From assembly GCA_012295275.1 (NCBI GenBank), contig CM022667.1, forward strand, positions 21,954,672 through 22,018,671: a stretch of 64,000 nt of DNA, written 5' to 3'. The DNA is from Chrysomallon squamiferum (Eukaryota; Mollusca; Gastropoda; Neomphalida; Peltospiridae). Made by a program: the position numbers and the translations under genes. The notes beneath the pieces were generated by a model, which searched no databases, had not been told where the DNA came from, and worked only from the letters and a program-made list of their open reading frames with translations. Shown here piece after piece: positions 51,291-63,200 of this stretch. Numbering within the stretch: the first letter of the stretch is position 1; each line of letters starts with the position of its first letter.

Positions 51291-53317
51291 TTATTGTTTA
51301 TATAACTGATATAAAAATAGCAAACATTTCAAATTGTACCTCCTTCCAAATAAAAATAACAAAAAGAAATACATTGTTTTCAAAATTAACAGTAATCAGA
51401 AGTGATATTTAATTTCCACTGAATAAATAAATAAATGTCGCCCCTTGACATTTCTGGGTTCATCAGTGAAGATATATACACGAGGTTTGCAGGAAGCGTG
51501 AAGAACGTCTAGAAACACATGACATGTCTTTCAAACTGAGGCCGAGTAATTTATAAATGGTTAGAGATAAACCAGGAAGAAGCTTTACTTGATAAGTTCA
51601 CGTCTGTTAATGATATTCGCGTACCAAGGCTGAGTATGCAAAGACCACATCTTCAGCAAGTTAATTAAAATCCTAATGGAACCGTTTTTTGCTGATTCCA
51701 AACCAGTAAATATAAAGGTAAAGTGATTCAAATAAACATTTTAAAAGAAACTATTTCATATGTAATATATCACGGTTTGCGAGTACGTAACTGCATGCAC
51801 CACAGTAATCAATCCTTAGACTGTCCTCAAGTTCATGCATAATTTGTGATAAATTGTGCAAGAAGAGACGATTTATCTCGGAAGTTCAGTCAATATCAAA
51901 CAACCCGGGTAGCCGTGGAAACAAGACATTACTATAGCAGCTGAAGAGTTATTCTCAATGTGCTTGCATTTCCACGTACCTACAATCCAGCAGGCCCCGT
52001 TGAGCCATCATTCCAGTTATTATATTATATTTATGGGACGTGATTTCGAACCGCTGAAGGGAATGTGCATGATACTAATGTAATATTCTTTTTCTTCTGA
52101 AATATAGGTACACTGATGATTAAGATTTGAATAGAAATTATATCTTGTTTTTTTCTTTCTATCTTTATTTGTCTTTCACGTTTTATTATTATTTATTTAT
52201 TATTATTGCTATTCATTAATTAGATTATAACAATTTCTCAAAAATTAACTGAACTAATACTGTTAAAATAATATATATATAAATATATGAACTGAGAAAC
52301 AACAAAAAATAATTGAAAACAACTAGTATTAAATTTTAAAACATTCCTCAGTTGCATATGTACATTACATCGAAAACCACACAAAAATGTTATAACTATA
52401 CACTACAAGCCAGTTACTGTTATGCACAGCGTAGACAGCGAACGTTCGAACTGAATCTTTTATTTAACTGTACATGCAGTTCTGTTAGGAAATGCAGTTC
52501 TTTAATTCCTTTATTCATTTGTTTTATTGATTTATTTTAAACTACGCATGATCCCTTTGTTCTTAACGAAGTAAATACTGGCTTAATAATAGAACGAAGC
52601 TTGCACGTGTGACTAGTTAGAAATGGCCTAGTGCTCTTAGTAACCTAATTCCGGTTTCTATTACAAGCATTTACGTTTTGAAGATACTTATCGTAGCAGA
52701 AACTTTCTTTGTTAATGTGGATTTTGTTAAACAAATGGGAACAACAACAAAAAAAAAATATATATATATATATATATATTAAATTCTCTCTCGATAAACT
52801 ACTTGAAACGCTGTTACGAATGAAAAACTATATCAAAATGGAGCATCGCGGAGAACTTAAGGCCAAACCTACCTCACCTTGACCTTCAACCATCGCTTAT
52901 TATAATAAAGTAAAACGTCTACAATATATTTTAAAATAACTTAATTTACTTTCCTTTTGTCTTATTATTTATTTATTTATTTATTTATTATTATTATTAT
53001 TATTATTTTTTTTTTTTTTTTTTTTTTTTTTTTGGTTGTTGTTTCAATTTTACGTTTATTACAATATATGAATTTGTCATTTCAGTGTAATTCCACGGAA
53101 TACAAGATACCAGTCTTTGACATGACATGCCCTACATCAATGGATTCACTTGGTGACATTTCATAGTTACTGTCTTCTCTCACAACCTTTCCCTGATCAG
53201 CCCAAATAAAAAACCATTCCAGAAAACAGCTACGTCAGCACATCTTACTGCATGTTATATTCACATCTGCCACAAACACTTCTTACACCAGTTCTGACAC
53301 TTTTTGAACGAGTCTTC
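43121..53317. other. Gene-poor AT-rich region with a few higher-complexity islands
   Basis: No open frame here has family resemblance or splice support. Contents: poly-T at 45358-45380, a diverged repeat pair (44007-44076 and 45532-45600), an A/T pentamer tract at 48245-48300, AAT/GAT units at 49161-49210, poly-T at 51260-51285, and ATTT/ATT/T tracts at 52963-53033. Islands of more balanced composition at about 48420-48660, 49440-50340, 51440-52080 and 52400-52900 are non-coding in all frames and could be regulatory. Confidence 0.5.
52963..53033. repeat. (ATTT)n-(ATT)n-poly-T tract
   Basis: Simple-sequence tract ending in about 28 T residues; possibly the tail of a minus-strand retroposed sequence. 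Confidence 0.85.
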
Positions 53318-53504
53318 GTCTCCCAGACATTCCAGCCAAGTTGTGTTGTGTTGATTCACTATGGATAGCATCATTAGTCATTTCATAAAAAAACAACCGT
53401 GGAATTCGACTCAATACGTGTGTAGCTAGTGGAAACAAACCGAAAGAGATTTCTTTAAGAAGCAAATTAAAAAATATCTGAACGGAAAATTTATTTTTAA
53501 TTAA
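53318..53504 (-). repeat. 187 bp dispersed repeat, copy 1 (inverted relative to copy 2)
   Basis: Matches the reverse complement of 55391-55577 with 6 mismatches in 187 bases by my count. It is followed on its right by AATTAATT and (AAT)n. This copy lies outside the Tigger-like element whose left end is near 53965. Confidence 0.85.
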
Positions 53505-53511
53505 TTAATTA

Positions 53512-53516
<5 letters not shown>

Positions 53517-53548
<32 letters not shown>
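53517..53548. repeat. (AAT)n microsatellite next to the 187 bp repeat
   Basis: About 10 AAT units directly adjoining the repeat edge. A poly-A run of about 29 follows at 53605-53634. Confidence 0.9.
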
Positions 53549-53603
53549 TAAACAGGCACTTTTAACCATAAAATGTGGGGAAAAGGAAAAAGAAACAAAA
53601 CAA

Positions 53604-53636
<33 letters not shown>

Positions 53637-54413
53637 ATAATAACAAAAAAACAACGATTTTTTTTAATAAATTCAAGAAAATAATTATTTAAAAACTGAA
53701 GAAAACAGATATTATAAAATAGGAAATAAATGTTGAGGACACAGTGATATTTTAAAGCAGTATTCATAGTTAATGTTTATTTTTGAATTCTGTACAAATA
53801 ATCAGGAGACTGTATTTTTATAATAATCACTACATCTTGTTTGTTTTGTTTGTTATTGTTGATATTTTATGTAAATAAACAACAGCAAATAAACTGATCT
53901 AAAATGAATTTGTCTTTATCCCGATGAAATTTTAAAATGTATTAACTTGCGGTTTTCAAAAAGGAGAGGAGGGGTTAGTTGTGCCACATTTCTTATGTAT
54001 ATAGGAGAACAAAGGTGCTCTGATAAAAAGTATGAATTTGAATGTCTAAAGTCGATCTTAGGGGATAAGTTTGCCAGTTTCCTTTGAACTCAATGTTTAG
54101 ATTTTCCTGAAATCATATGTGGTGCATGATAACGATTATAGATAGCTATTATTATATCTTGTTGTTTTTAACATTATCTCTATCTGTAAAGATCCACTGA
54201 CCTGAATGATCAACACGGTATAAGTTGTGCCAGTGATGATGAGATAAGTTGAGCTATGGCACAACTTACTCCACTCTAGTTATGCAAACCGAGTTTGCAG
54301 CACTTTATGAGTGTTGTTGTAACTAATAACATTGGAAATATAATTAACAAGGAGCTAGTTTATTTTTATTTATACATTCTGGTGAAAAATCAAGTTAACT
54401 ACGTCTGTTCATC

Positions 54414-55370
54414 ATGACATATGTTTCTGATCCTTTTTACATTGCTAGTCGCCAACAGCCCCTAAGTCGGGATGTTTACAGCCCCTTTAATCATGTTTCC
54501 AACACAGCTATGGATGCCTGGATGCGCTCATATTCAGGAGAAATCGTATCTACCGACGATATTCTGGCTATGATTCCGAGAAATATATTTTCGGGATTCC
54601 CTTTTAACAGAGACCTTGTTCACGTACCTTGACTTCGCTCCAGCAGAAGCAACTGATCGGAAGATAAAGGCAGACCAAAAGGTGAAAGTATAACACATAA
54701 CGACTGTGACGGCAAGGCTGTCGATCATCAATTCAGGAACAACAGAATGATTTCTGTAGGGACATTTGTCTTTTTTCTCCCTCTTTCTTACGTCAACTTC
54801 AACTGCAGGTGTTAACCTTGACAAATCATCATCCTCTCACCCTAGTTCTCATTATGTGTATATGGCACCATCAGCTATTCTATCCTTCCAAAGGCCGAAG
54901 AAAAAGTTTTTAAAAAGACTACCATGAAACTAAGAAAGGATGGTCCAGGACCATGGCTGTCACTCCTATTCAAGATCCATTGCTGCTGCAGCCTTGGAAC
55001 AACGCCAAACGAAAAAGGTCGAGCCTACCAGTTTTATTGCGATCCAGAATCAGTTGAATATGATGATGCATTTACCGATGACCACAGAGGTCAAGATAAA
55101 TGAAGGGGATTTTGTTGTGGTCATAATTGAAGGAAAGTCAAGCAGTAAGCTAGGGTTGACATTGTAGATGATGATGAATTTGATTCTGTGTTCTTACAGA
55201 AGGTGGCTAGCAATGTCAATACTGAAAATGTTTCGATTTTTCCAAATTCACAGGACCAAGTCTTCTTCAACAGGGATGATATCATCCATAAACTTCCCAA
55301 ACCAAAGAGTGCTGAGAATCTACATGATGATCCTGCTAATGTGTATTCAAATGCAATCTTAGAAAAATGG
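54414..55370 (+). pseudogene. Broken DDE transposase C-terminal region (Tigger/jerky type)
   Basis: The frame at 54414-54632 reads PLSRDVYSPFNH, then NTAMDAWMRSYSGE, then PRNIFSGFPFNRDLV. It continues past the stop with DFAPAEATDRK. This follows the layout of the C-terminal part of DDE_1 (Tigger/jerky) transposases: '..VFGPL...AMDSWM', then 'P.NI..GF..TGI.PF.R..F', then 'DF.P...TDR'. The block corresponding to 'TGI' is missing, a small deletion. Further frames at 54940-55167 and 55188-55370 (KINEGDFVVVIIEGK; FFNRDDIIHKLPKPKS) look like the downstream accessory part of such proteins. Several stops and frameshifts show it is dead. The catalytic core is absent. Confidence 0.6.
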
Positions 55371-55390
55371 TATTTCTATTATTATTATTA

Positions 55391-55577
55391 TTAATTAAAA
55401 ATAAATTTTCAGTTCAGATATTTTTTAATTTGCTTCTTAAAGAAATCTCTTTCGGTTTGTTTCCACTAGCTACACACGTATTGAGTCGAATTCCACGGTT
55501 GTTTTTTTATGAAATGACTAATGATGTTATCCATAATGAATCAACATAATACAACTTGGCTTGAATGTCTGGGAGAC
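55391..55577 (+). repeat. 187 bp dispersed repeat, copy 2
   Basis: About 97% identical in inverted orientation to 53318-53504, preceded by (ATT)n at 55377-55393. It interrupts the Tigger-like remnant, so it arrived later. Confidence 0.85.
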
Positions 55578-55600
55578 TGACCTATCGCACATGTAGGCTG

Positions 55601-55640
<40 letters not shown>
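55601..55640. repeat. (CA)n microsatellite
   Basis: About 20 CA units within the Tigger-like remnant, just after the 187 bp repeat. Confidence 0.95.
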
Positions 55641-55645
<5 letters not shown>

Positions 55646-58083
55646 TGTATATATGTATCAGATTAGTTTACTAGAAAAACGTAATGACATTAGTTTGTAG
55701 ATTAGACATAGAATACATGTAGAATCATATCAATCATGTGTTTAAATGTATCTCTTTACTTCAAAACGTTTCCATTGCAGATTCAGAAATATTAGAAAAT
55801 TTAGGGCCAACATTATAGAATAGCATGTGTGAAAATATTTTAGAATAGTCTATAATCATTCATACATGTCCATATACATGGTCGTTTCTGGTGTGATTAA
55901 TATAATTTTTATATCAGTCTTGATGAAAGTTATAGCTGAATGGTAAGCGTGGGGTTTTTTTAATATTAGATTTTGATATAATCAGGGAAAATTGATGAAA
56001 ATGTTCTTATTATGCAATAAACAAATGTGTTATAAACAAATTGCGTGTTACTGCCATTTCCACTAACTTATACATTTTACCCCAAACTGGCACAGCTTGT
56101 CATCCCTTCATCACATCATTATGAGATGTTAATATTGCCGATATGTATGACGAAGATCTTGCTCTCTTAGGCTCACTATTCATTTTTGTGGAGATGTTGA
56201 TGCCTTAGTCTCCAGACCAACTTAACTGGAAAATGGCACAATTTAGTCCCCTCTTTAATCAGCATTCAGACAACATGTCTCCGAAAAACAAAGCATTATG
56301 TAAATTTCGACAGCGATAAAATCTATGTGCGATCGCTTTGACAGATACTTGTTACGTTTAACGGCTGTAAATAGTGCAGATCGATCATTTTTGTTTTCTT
56401 TATAATGAAATTAATTTCGTTTTGAAAGTTGAACTTTGTCTCAACACTAGAAACTCCTCTTTATGAAACCATGGATCTTTGAGAGAACTTTACAATGAAC
56501 AAGTTCCACGCCGTCTAAAGTCACTGTCGTTCATGTGATGATGTTGGTTTTCAGTTAGAATTAATGTTATGTTAATTGTTTATTTAATTAAATTTGCTGA
56601 TATTCTGACAGTGTTTATTATTTTCTTATATAAACTTCTTTCCTGTCTTTTTTTTCTCTTTCAATTATTTCTTGTTTTTTTCTTTTATTTTGTGTATAAA
56701 TTTCATTATTTGATCGTAGTTATTTTGCATGAATTAACATGCTTTTAAAGAAATAAATGAGGTTTTAAAATTTAAACTATACGTCTTTAAACCAAAAATC
56801 CTAAAATGTTAATGAAACTTTAAACGTTAAATGATGTAAATGATTTGATATTTTCAAAAGACTAACACTGAACATGCACAAACCTTCACGCAGAATAACG
56901 TATTTAATTTAAAAAAAAATATAAAAAAATAAATAAATAAAAAATAAAAAAATAAATAAATAAATAATTGTAATAACGAACACTATGGAAACTTTATTCT
57001 ATTTTTGTCATTGTTCGTCAATCTATTCTTAACGCAAAGAGAATATCTGAGGACCAACAAAGAAAGAAATTAACAAAAAAGAAACGAATGAAATAAATTT
57101 TAATTAAATGTTAAATTAAATTAAACAGCGTACACTGTCGAGCGACAATGAAAGTGGTTGCCATGGATGTAAGATAAACAAACTCATTGCTGTATGGAAA
57201 ACTGTCTTTGTGTGTATGTCCCGCAGGCCGAATTTTATTAATTAAGTTGTTGTTAATTAACTGCTAAATATTATCCGCAAAAACTAAAACTACTAATAAA
57301 AAATAAAAAATAAATAAGATATATGCAAATAATAATAATAATAATGATGATAATGATAGTAATGATAATAATAATAATAATGATGGTGATGATGATAATA
57401 ATAATAATAATAAAAATTTAAAATAATAAAAAATTAACTTAGTAAAAATAATATTAATTACATAATTAAATTTTATGATCATTTTCCATCTGAGAGAAAG
57501 GCCTGTAGTTAGTTAAAACATTATAAACTGAGAAGCGATGATTACTCACAAGATCGGTACCCCAGCCTTTTCTTTCCTTTTTTTAACCGTTTCCATGATT
57601 GATATATGAAAGACAATGGTATATGTTTTCTGAGTTGAAAAGTGCATGTGAAGGAAAAAATTAATAGTTTCTATTTTTTACATTGTCCCAGAACTGAAAT
57701 CAGATGTAGATATCAAATCAGTTTTAAAACAATAATCTTGGATATTTAATTTACCTTTCTTTACAAAATTGGGTTCAAAGATTATGATTCTACTATCGTT
57801 CTAACTGTATCAGTTTGGTTTGTAATGCTATTGCTGTCTTCGGATGTATTGTGGCAGGCAGCTATTGAAATCTGATTTTAAATTAGCTTATGGCAGCAAG
57901 TATTGTCGCGTGCAACGGATCCGTGCTTGATAGGATTAGATACTCTCTACTATTACCACAAACACGATTAAACTATAATGTCGTAAGTAGAAACAATACG
58001 ATAGTTATAACTGCAAACTTGTCAACCTAAATTCGAACATTCACTGCCATTTGGCAGTTTTTATTCAACCGATAAATGAAACA

Positions 58084-58085
<2 letters not shown>

Positions 58086-58167
<82 letters not shown>
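58086..58167. repeat. (CT)n microsatellite
   Basis: About 41 CT units without interruption. Confidence 0.95.
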
Positions 58168-58169
<2 letters not shown>

Positions 58170-58729
58170 AAAATAGCCAGGCCTATACGATAATCATAGA
58201 TTCTAATTTTAATGAAAAACCATTCCAGTTTATTTCTGCTGCGTCACTTGATTCTCAGTTACCTGGTATTTAGAACATTCAGAAGGACATCTTTTTAACG
58301 ATCTTAAAATAATTAATTAATAAAATACACACAGTGTGGATTTGTGGGATATCATAAATATATAATTAGGTGCCTTTAAACTTTTACATCTGCAGAAATT
58401 CAAATTCCAGTTCAATAAATAAGAGAGGAATCCTATGGCGCCAATCGCCATTACTAAATCAGCGATTGCAGCTGCTTCTTTTGCCAAAAAAGTCATACCG
58501 GAAAACTGCAAGGATGCGCGTGCTTTTCTAGTTGAATCGCCGGATGGCGTCACAGAGAGGGCAGCTAGGGTTAAATTAAGGTGTACAACAGACTCATTTA
58601 TTAAATAAAATTATTAACTAAATTTTTGAACAGTGTTATGATAATATAAAGAAAAAATGACGCACCTTAACAAAAATCAAAAATGATTATTTGATACCTA
58701 TTTGTTCTATGTATCATCCGTCGACGAAA

Positions 58730-58730
58730 A

Positions 58731-58793
<63 letters not shown>
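58730..58793. repeat. (AAT)n microsatellite
   Basis: About 21 AAT units. Confidence 0.95.
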
Positions 58794-58794
<1 letters not shown>

Positions 58795-58832
58795 GCTGTG
58801 TTAAAACGAGATACAAATTTTATACGATCAGT

Positions 58833-58833
<1 letters not shown>

Positions 58834-58918
<85 letters not shown>
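58834..58918. repeat. Compound (GT)n-(GA)n microsatellite
   Basis: About 9 GT units followed directly by about 33 GA units. Confidence 0.95.
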
Positions 58919-58921
<3 letters not shown>

Positions 58922-60259
58922 AAATTATATCTAGGGATGTAATCCATGATTTAACGAAAGGGAGGCGGCAGAAAGATTTCATTTTGAACCGGGTATGATT
59001 CGCGTTTATAAATAATAGGGGCAAAATCTAATAACTAAAAGACTGAGAATATAGGTTTAAGAAAAGTACCACAATATTATCATCTGTTGTTATGAAAGAC
59101 AGTTCGGCTAATTTGGGAGGAATAATATCAGTTAATGTATGATAGCAGCAGTTTATATCATTTTTTTTATTTGTTTAACACTGATAATCTTCACAAATAG
59201 CAGCCAACTGTGTTTTTCGCTTAGCAACATATTATCCTCTCAGCATTAAAAAACAATTAAAAACAACAACAACACAAAATTGTCAGCAGCTTAGGGTATT
59301 TCTGGATCTCTTAACTTGTAATACTGTCTGAAGCTCTCCGTGTTATATGCGTTAAGAACATTAATTTTTCTGCTGGTAAAAGCTAAGAAGTCAAGATGGC
59401 AATTCTCTGCTTTAATAAATCTTACAGGTATATAATGTTATAATCTTAATTCCACCTGTCACTGCTGAAAAACAAATGGCATAAGCACATTATATATTGC
59501 TTCTTACATTCTTTTTTATTTTCAAGGTGAACTTCAGTTGGCTGGTAGTGTATATTACACATACAAAAAGATAAATATAGAACAGAGAGACATTTGTTAT
59601 AAATATAATTAATCAAAGGACTTCATCCATGTAATTCAATTACATCTTAATTGAGTTAATTTAATTATACTTCACCGGAAGAAATAATTAAAAGAAAATA
59701 ATTTGTATTTAAAAAAATCAACAAAACAAAACTAAATAGCAGCAATTTATTTTATTAAAAACTGATTTACATATTCGTTTAGTTATTATTATTATTGTTT
59801 ATTATGTGTTACTTGTTCTCTAAGCTGTGCAAAGCTTGTGACGTCATACCAAGGTGAGATAATCCGAATACCTTATATTGCGACATCGCCAGCAGACAAC
59901 CCTCCTTTTTTTTTCTTTTCTTCATTCCCTCTTTATTTGTTTATTAATATCATTTCTTAAAATTTTATTTTGTTTCAGGCTCTCATTTAGTTAATAGCTG
60001 TGTATAGAAACTAGATTTCTTGTGATACTCATAGTCAAACTGGCTGAATCATTTACGACCTAGAACCCAGTTAATATTATATATAAATATGTATATGTAT
60101 GTATGTATATATATATATATATATGTTGTTTTTTTTTCCCCTGACGTGCAGCGATGTGAAAAGTAAATCACAGTGTCGTGTTGATCTGGCTAGTAATTCA
60201 TAGGTTGCCATAAAGCCTCTGTTATAGAGAGATTATTTCACTTTAAAGACGTCGGAGCA

Positions 60260-60274
60260 ATGTCTCAGACACAG
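60260..60274 (+). CDS. Possible first coding exon of a gene running off the right edge
   Basis: ATGTCTCAGACACAG (MSQTQ) followed by a strong donor GTACGT, preceded by GGAGCA as start context. The upstream 150 bases are less AT-rich and contain TGACGTG and GACGTC elements, as expected of a promoter and 5' UTR. No downstream exon could be recognised in the remaining 3.7 kb, so the product is unknown. The call rests on the donor, the start context and promoter-like composition only. Confidence 0.3.
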
Positions 60275-63200
60275 GTACGTAGACAAATATTAAATAATTA
60301 TAATCAGATCGTTAATTGTATTAGTTAATGTGGATACGTTTCAATACAGAACATGATAATAACACTTTTAGTTTCAGTATTTTAATTAAATAATTGATTT
60401 CTTCCACTTCATGATCTGACACATAATATTTCAACTAATTATTACAGTTAATCAGTTACATATTGTGAATATCAATATTAAATGTTAAATTATTAAGTGT
60501 TAAATTAAGGTGAATGGATTTTTAAATGATATTATAACTATTAACAGTTTTATGACTTGAAGCTATTAATCAGTAATTTAATAGTGATTAGAGGTTACAT
60601 CTTTTTAACTTGTAATTTATGAAAGGTGATAAACAAGAATATATGAAACTATACTGGCTCCAGCGAAATTTTTTCAGGTATATAAACACATCAGTCAATT
60701 CAGGTGCAGCTATCATAAATATACCAAATCATGTCAGGTTTGAAAATGTCTTGTCTAAACAGTGATTCACCTATGACAGATTTTGGTATTCTATGAAGTG
60801 TTTGTCATTTACCTGTTATATTGAAGGCAGTTTGCACCTCATGTTTTAGAGTACAGTGGAAATTTCTGTAGTGAAGGTTTTAGATTTCATACATGCATTT
60901 TTCAGTATAATGTTTTTCTACAGAATGTTATTATTAAATATTACTGTGTTATTGAATGATCAATTCAGTTCAAGAAAATCTTTAGAACATTCACAACTAG
61001 TTATAATTATCTGAGTTGTTTGTCCTACAAGTCAGTTTCAAAACGCATTTTACAATGCTGTTAATGTAAAAAGCAGGTTTATCACTAAGAAGGATTGGTC
61101 CTGTGATATGAGGTTACCCAAGTGCACATTACACCTATTTTAATGTTTTTGTAATGTGAAAATATGGTTCTAAAAGACAAGATTCATACACATAGATAAA
61201 GCTGGTGTTTGTATATATGAAGTGTTTTTAGTTCATTGTTTTTATGTACAAGTGTGTGTGTGTTTGTGTATGTGTGTGTGTGTGTAAAGCCTGTTAAGCC
61301 TGTTATATTATTAGCTGATGTTTTTATGCACACACACACAAATTATTAAATTGATATTTCTTCAGTTCTTATTTTGCATATGGAATCTTTTAATTATATA
61401 AACCAATTAAAAAGATTTAAAAAAAAATAACAAAGACAATTTTTTGTATTGTATTAAAGTTTAACCTTTAAAGATGAAAATACCTCTATTTCTTTCACTT
61501 ACTAATTTATTTTTAATGGCATATATGTATTTCTTATTATAACCAGAAAGTATTGTTTCATGATTTATAATTGTTATTTAGAAATACATCTTGACAAACT
61601 TCTATAAATTATTACTGCTGTCAGTTTCAAGCTTTGTCTAAAGCAATTTCTTATAAAAACAAACTGTGAAGACAAATTGCTACAATTTGAGTCATTCCTT
61701 AGTGGGTTTCAGCTACCATCAGGCTGGAATACTATTTTACTATGTCATTTATCACTAGAGGTCAATGTCCTAAAGGTCAAGTTGCTACCAACACTAATGA
61801 ATAGGGTTCATACAAGGGATACCATTCTTTTAAAATTAATTTGGTAAATGTTTTTAAGCTGTTTTCAACCTGTATTAAATTAAATAATTACTGTTATGAA
61901 GATAGATTTTCTTAATATGACTTATTGGCATTTCAATTATTTAGCAATATTTTCTGAATAACTGGGTTAATGCAAAGATGATTTTTTGTTAACTATTTAA
62001 ATCATATTTAATTTATTTTAAATCTTATTCAAGCACTGTGTAATATGTTGCAATATTTTTATTTTGAATTTTTTTTTAAAGTAAAACATCTTAACCATCA
62101 ACATAGAATTAAATATGTATATTCACATTGGTATATTTCAAATTTAATAATGATAGATTAGAAATCATAGAGGCTGACCTGATCATTGAACTGGAGAGTA
62201 AATAACAAAGTTGTATATGTTAATTTTTATCAAAAATGAAATCTTTTAATCATTGTGAGTTATTAGTTGTTTAAGGTTGGTACTTTAGGTAGTTGAATTT
62301 TTGCTAAATTATCATTGGTGTACTGTATAGCTGGTGGCAGAAGGGATTATTGTTATTGTAAAAAAATATATTTAATAAGCATATGATGAGGAAACCCCAA
62401 AGTTGGATGCATTTATTATAATAAAATATCTTAAAATCTAACAATAATAGGTTTAAAATCCAGATTCTAAATTTTTTTTTGATCATTTTTATCATTGGAA
62501 TCTGTGGCAGTTTTGTATTGTAACTGTTTAAAAATTGGTCAGATTGCACATGCTTAATATATAATTAAGTTAGTATTTTTGAATAAAGAATTTAGTTCAG
62601 TAACATGATTTCTTTTTCTTTAAAACTCTTAATATATATTTGAATTCTGTTATTGAATATTCAGTTTCTGAGATAATGTTAAAATTAGCGGTGAGGAAAA
62701 AATTTGTATAATAATTTGCTGTTCCTTCATTTGACCTGATTTTGGCTGACATTTGCAATCAATAAACGTTCAAGTCCTTTTCTTAAAAGTCAGTTTAGAT
62801 TGTCTTAAGTCAAATCACTGACCAGTTACTTGCACCTTGGTCATGGCTTGCCGCACGTCACTATAGTAGAAACCAAATATTGTTAAAACTGCTTTAGCAA
62901 CATGGTTTTTTTATGATGATGTAAATAGAAAGAGCAGTTAGATTTTTAATTTAATAATTTTAGAAATGATTTTTTATAAATATATAAGAAATTATGTCAA
63001 TGATATACAGTTACAGATAACTGAATTCTTTGAAGTCATGTGATTAAAATACAAATCAAAAGATATACTAAAGATCTCCCTTAACTTGTTTAGATAGATG
63101 AATTTGCTCATTAAATATAATCAGTTAAAAATGTTCTTTTTGTTATATTTTCAGACATAACATGATGCACTTAAATTTATTTTTGTTTGGGGGTAATTGT

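Larger units (their letters stand above)
53965..56256. mobile_element. Decayed pogo/Tigger-like (DDE) DNA transposon remnant
   Basis: Candidate ends are inverted: left AGGGGTTAGTTGTGCCAC (53969-53986) and right, read on the minus strand, AGGGGACTAAATTGTGCCAT. Extra TTGTGCCA-type motifs sit inside both ends (54222-54232, 54257-54268, 56098-56108) in both orientations. Between them lies a broken transposase-like coding region (54414-55370). The right part was later invaded by the 187 bp repeat (55391-55577) and a (CA)n tract. The exact ends and target duplication are not determined. Confidence 0.6.
56257..60240. other. Intergenic region rich in microsatellites
   Basis: No gene is supportable. 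It holds A/T tracts at about 56910-56970, mixed AAT/GAT units at 57328-57420, (CT)n at 58086-58167, (AAT)n at 58730-58793, a (GT)n-(GA)n tract at 58834-58918 and (TA)n at 60100-60124. Sequence between 58400 and 58560 is less AT-rich but closed in most frames. Confidence 0.5.

Noticed and set aside
53501-53767. 88-codon minus-strand frame
   Set aside because: Dominated by poly-F and poly-Y from poly-A and AAT tracts.
57150-57175. GTTGCCATGGATGT, half of an RFX X-box
   Set aside because: The second half-site does not match the consensus.
58076-59024. Frames of 65-105 codons with Ser-Leu, Arg-Glu or poly-Ile runs
   Set aside because: Translations of the CT, AAT and GT-GA microsatellites.
59396-59427. 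Short ATG frame (MAILCFNKSYR) ending at a GTATAT donor, with good start context
   Set aside because: The donor is average and no downstream exon or promoter signal supports it; the candidate at 60260 is better.
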